From: an uncultured bacterium
Lineage (GTDB): Bacteria > Cyanobacteriota > Vampirovibrionia > Gastranaerophilales > Gastranaerophilaceae
Reading direction: 5' to 3'
Assembly (NCBI GenBank): GCA_937894665.1
Contig: CALAWF010000190.1
Span: 1 to 6,070 of the forward strand
Length of the DNA stretch: 6,070 nt
The position numbers were made by a program, and so were the translations under genes. This document shows, one piece after another, positions 5,210 to 6,070 of the stretch; the stretch's first letter is position 1; the number at the start of each line of letters is the position of its first letter. The notes under the pieces were generated by a model, which was not told the origin of the DNA, did no database searches, and saw only the letters and a program-made list of their open reading frames with translations.

Positions 5210-6070
5210 TATTTGGATTTGTATAATCCTGACCACCTGTTGCTTTGTATAAGTTTATAGAAGAAATAACTTTATTAATATTATTAGTAACCAAATCTTC
5301 TTCCATAATTAAAATTGCTTGGTTATCTTTCATATTATCTAATTGAGATCTTGCTCCAATTTTGAACTGATTATTTGCAAGTTTTAATTTTTCTTGTTCA
5401 AGATTATATCTTTCAAGGCTGTTTTGGTAATTTTTGCTGGAAGTTTTTACACTCATCATTGCATCGTTAAGCTCTTGAATAGAGGTTAGAATTGTTTTTT
5501 GATAAATTTGTAGAGCTTTTTCGTATTCTAATTTGTTATAACGAAGTTTAGCTTTTTTGTATCCTCCGGTGAATAAATCAAGAGATGGTGCTACTCCGAT
5601 ATTAGAAAGGAATGTATGAGGAGCAAAAATTCTACACCAATCATATGCATTGAAACCTACTTGACCATAAACAGTGAATTTTGGTAAGAAATCACGTCTT
5701 GCAATTTTTATATCAATACCTGTTTTTTCGATATATTCTTCTGCTTTTTTCATGTCAGGGCGGTATTGAATATATTCTGTTGAAATTTCTTCCGGAATAT
5801 TAATATTTGAAATTGTACTATAGTTACTTCTGTTTATATCCTTTATAAATCTATCTCCAAGTTGGGTAATCATTTGATTTATAATAATATCTTGTCTTTC
5901 TTTTAAAGAATTATAATGTTCATTCATTTTTGCAAGAGTTTGTTGCTCTGACAAAAGTTCATAAACGGGACATAATCCGCTTTTGTATTTTTCTTTTTCA
6001 AGATTAACTATCGCCTCTCTTGCTGGTGTCCTTGATACGTCATATCTTAAAGCAATCTTCTGGGCACTTA
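5199..6070 (-). CDS. TolC-family outer-membrane efflux protein, C-terminal part, 5' end outside window
   Basis: This outer-membrane channel subunit would form the trimeric exit duct of an efflux or type I secretion pump together with an inner-membrane transporter and adaptor. The frame is open to the right edge, so the gene starts outside; a TTG at 5954 is internal, as coding similarity continues upstream of it. About 289 of the typical 450-490 residues are visible, so the signal peptide and first repeat are missing. Numbering from the first complete codon at the edge: YRPDMKKAEEYIEKTG (102-117) is the conserved RPD helix opening the second repeat. RRDFLPKFTVYGQVG (124-138) matches the family's ArxxflPsl strand motif, and SLDLFTGGYKKAK (162-174) the lFdgG turn. 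Long alpha-helical coiled-coil segments follow, ending in LYKATGGQDY near the C-terminus, as in NodT/RND-type members. It is convergent with the histidine kinase and overlaps it by 11 bases. Substrate is unknown. Confidence 0.93.
   Translation of the reverse strand, partial: SAQKIALRYDVSRTPAREAIVNLEKEKYKSGLCPVYELLSEQQTLAKMNEHYNSLKERQDIIINQMITQLGDRFIKDINRSNYSTISNINIPEEISTEYIQYRPDMKKAEEYIEKTGIDIKIARRDFLPKFTVYGQVGFNAYDWCRIFAPHTFLSNIGVAPSLDLFTGGYKKAKLRYNKLEYEKALQIYQKTILTSIQELNDAMMSVKTSSKNYQNSLERYNLEQEKLKLANNQFKIGARSQLDNMKDNQAILIMEEDLVTNNINKVISSINLYKATGGQDYTNPNTNL

Noticed and set aside
5952..5954. TTG as the start codon of the TolC-family protein
   Set aside because: The reading frame and helix-like coding continue upstream without a stop to the window edge, and a 251-residue TolC-family protein would lack the first repeat and signal peptide.
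1..6070. Defence system, mobile element, CRISPR array or prophage
   Set aside because: No transposase, integrase, repeats of array type, target duplications or abrupt composition change are visible; every gene but one small protein belongs to a common chromosomal family.

Overview
The window is an AT-rich stretch of bacterial DNA using the standard code. It holds six protein-coding genes, two of them cut by the window edges. I found no tRNA, rRNA, CRISPR array, insertion sequence or phage signature. The organism is inferred, not proven. The PNPase segment around its metal-binding site reads like cyanobacterial PNPases (IQGIEDFLGDMDFKV, then ITALQMDMK). Combined with the low GC, the Gram-negative outer-membrane factor and the style of the histidine kinase (SHDLKTP followed by a LELLLSG stretch), this suggests a non-photosynthetic cyanobacterial relative of the Gastranaerophilales/Melainabacteria type.

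Layout, left to right. The 3' half of pnp (second RNase PH core, KH and S1 domains) ends at 1036 and is followed by a long intrinsic terminator at 1057-1097. A promoter region with T-tracts spaced by about one helical turn leads into a PfkB-family sugar or nucleoside kinase (1217-2266). A hairpin with a T-tract at 2291-2340 follows, and its 3' arm is also the ribosome-binding site of the next gene, a 111-residue single-pass membrane protein with a proline-rich tail (2341-2676). A strong terminator at 2694-2731 closes that unit.

A second promoter region (2732-2829) precedes a two-component pair: a NarL/FixJ-type response regulator (2830-3477) and, overlapping it by 14 bases, a membrane-anchored histidine kinase with two PAS domains (3464-5209). 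The overlap indicates translational coupling, so the two are probably cognate partners. The kinase has an intact H-box, N-box and G2 glycines, but its G1 box is heavily altered. The regulator has a normal receiver domain but a divergent DNA-binding helix.

A TolC-family outer-membrane efflux protein runs in from the right edge on the minus strand. It overlaps the kinase tail-to-tail by 11 bases. The only hairpin able to end its transcript lies inside the kinase coding sequence (5123-5150).

Most of the window is ordinary chromosomal housekeeping and signalling. The points worth a second look are regulatory architecture (the shared terminator/ribosome-binding hairpin, the phased T-tracts, the coding-embedded terminator) and the unusual residues in the two-component proteins. 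I do not see convincing evidence of a wholly new system.
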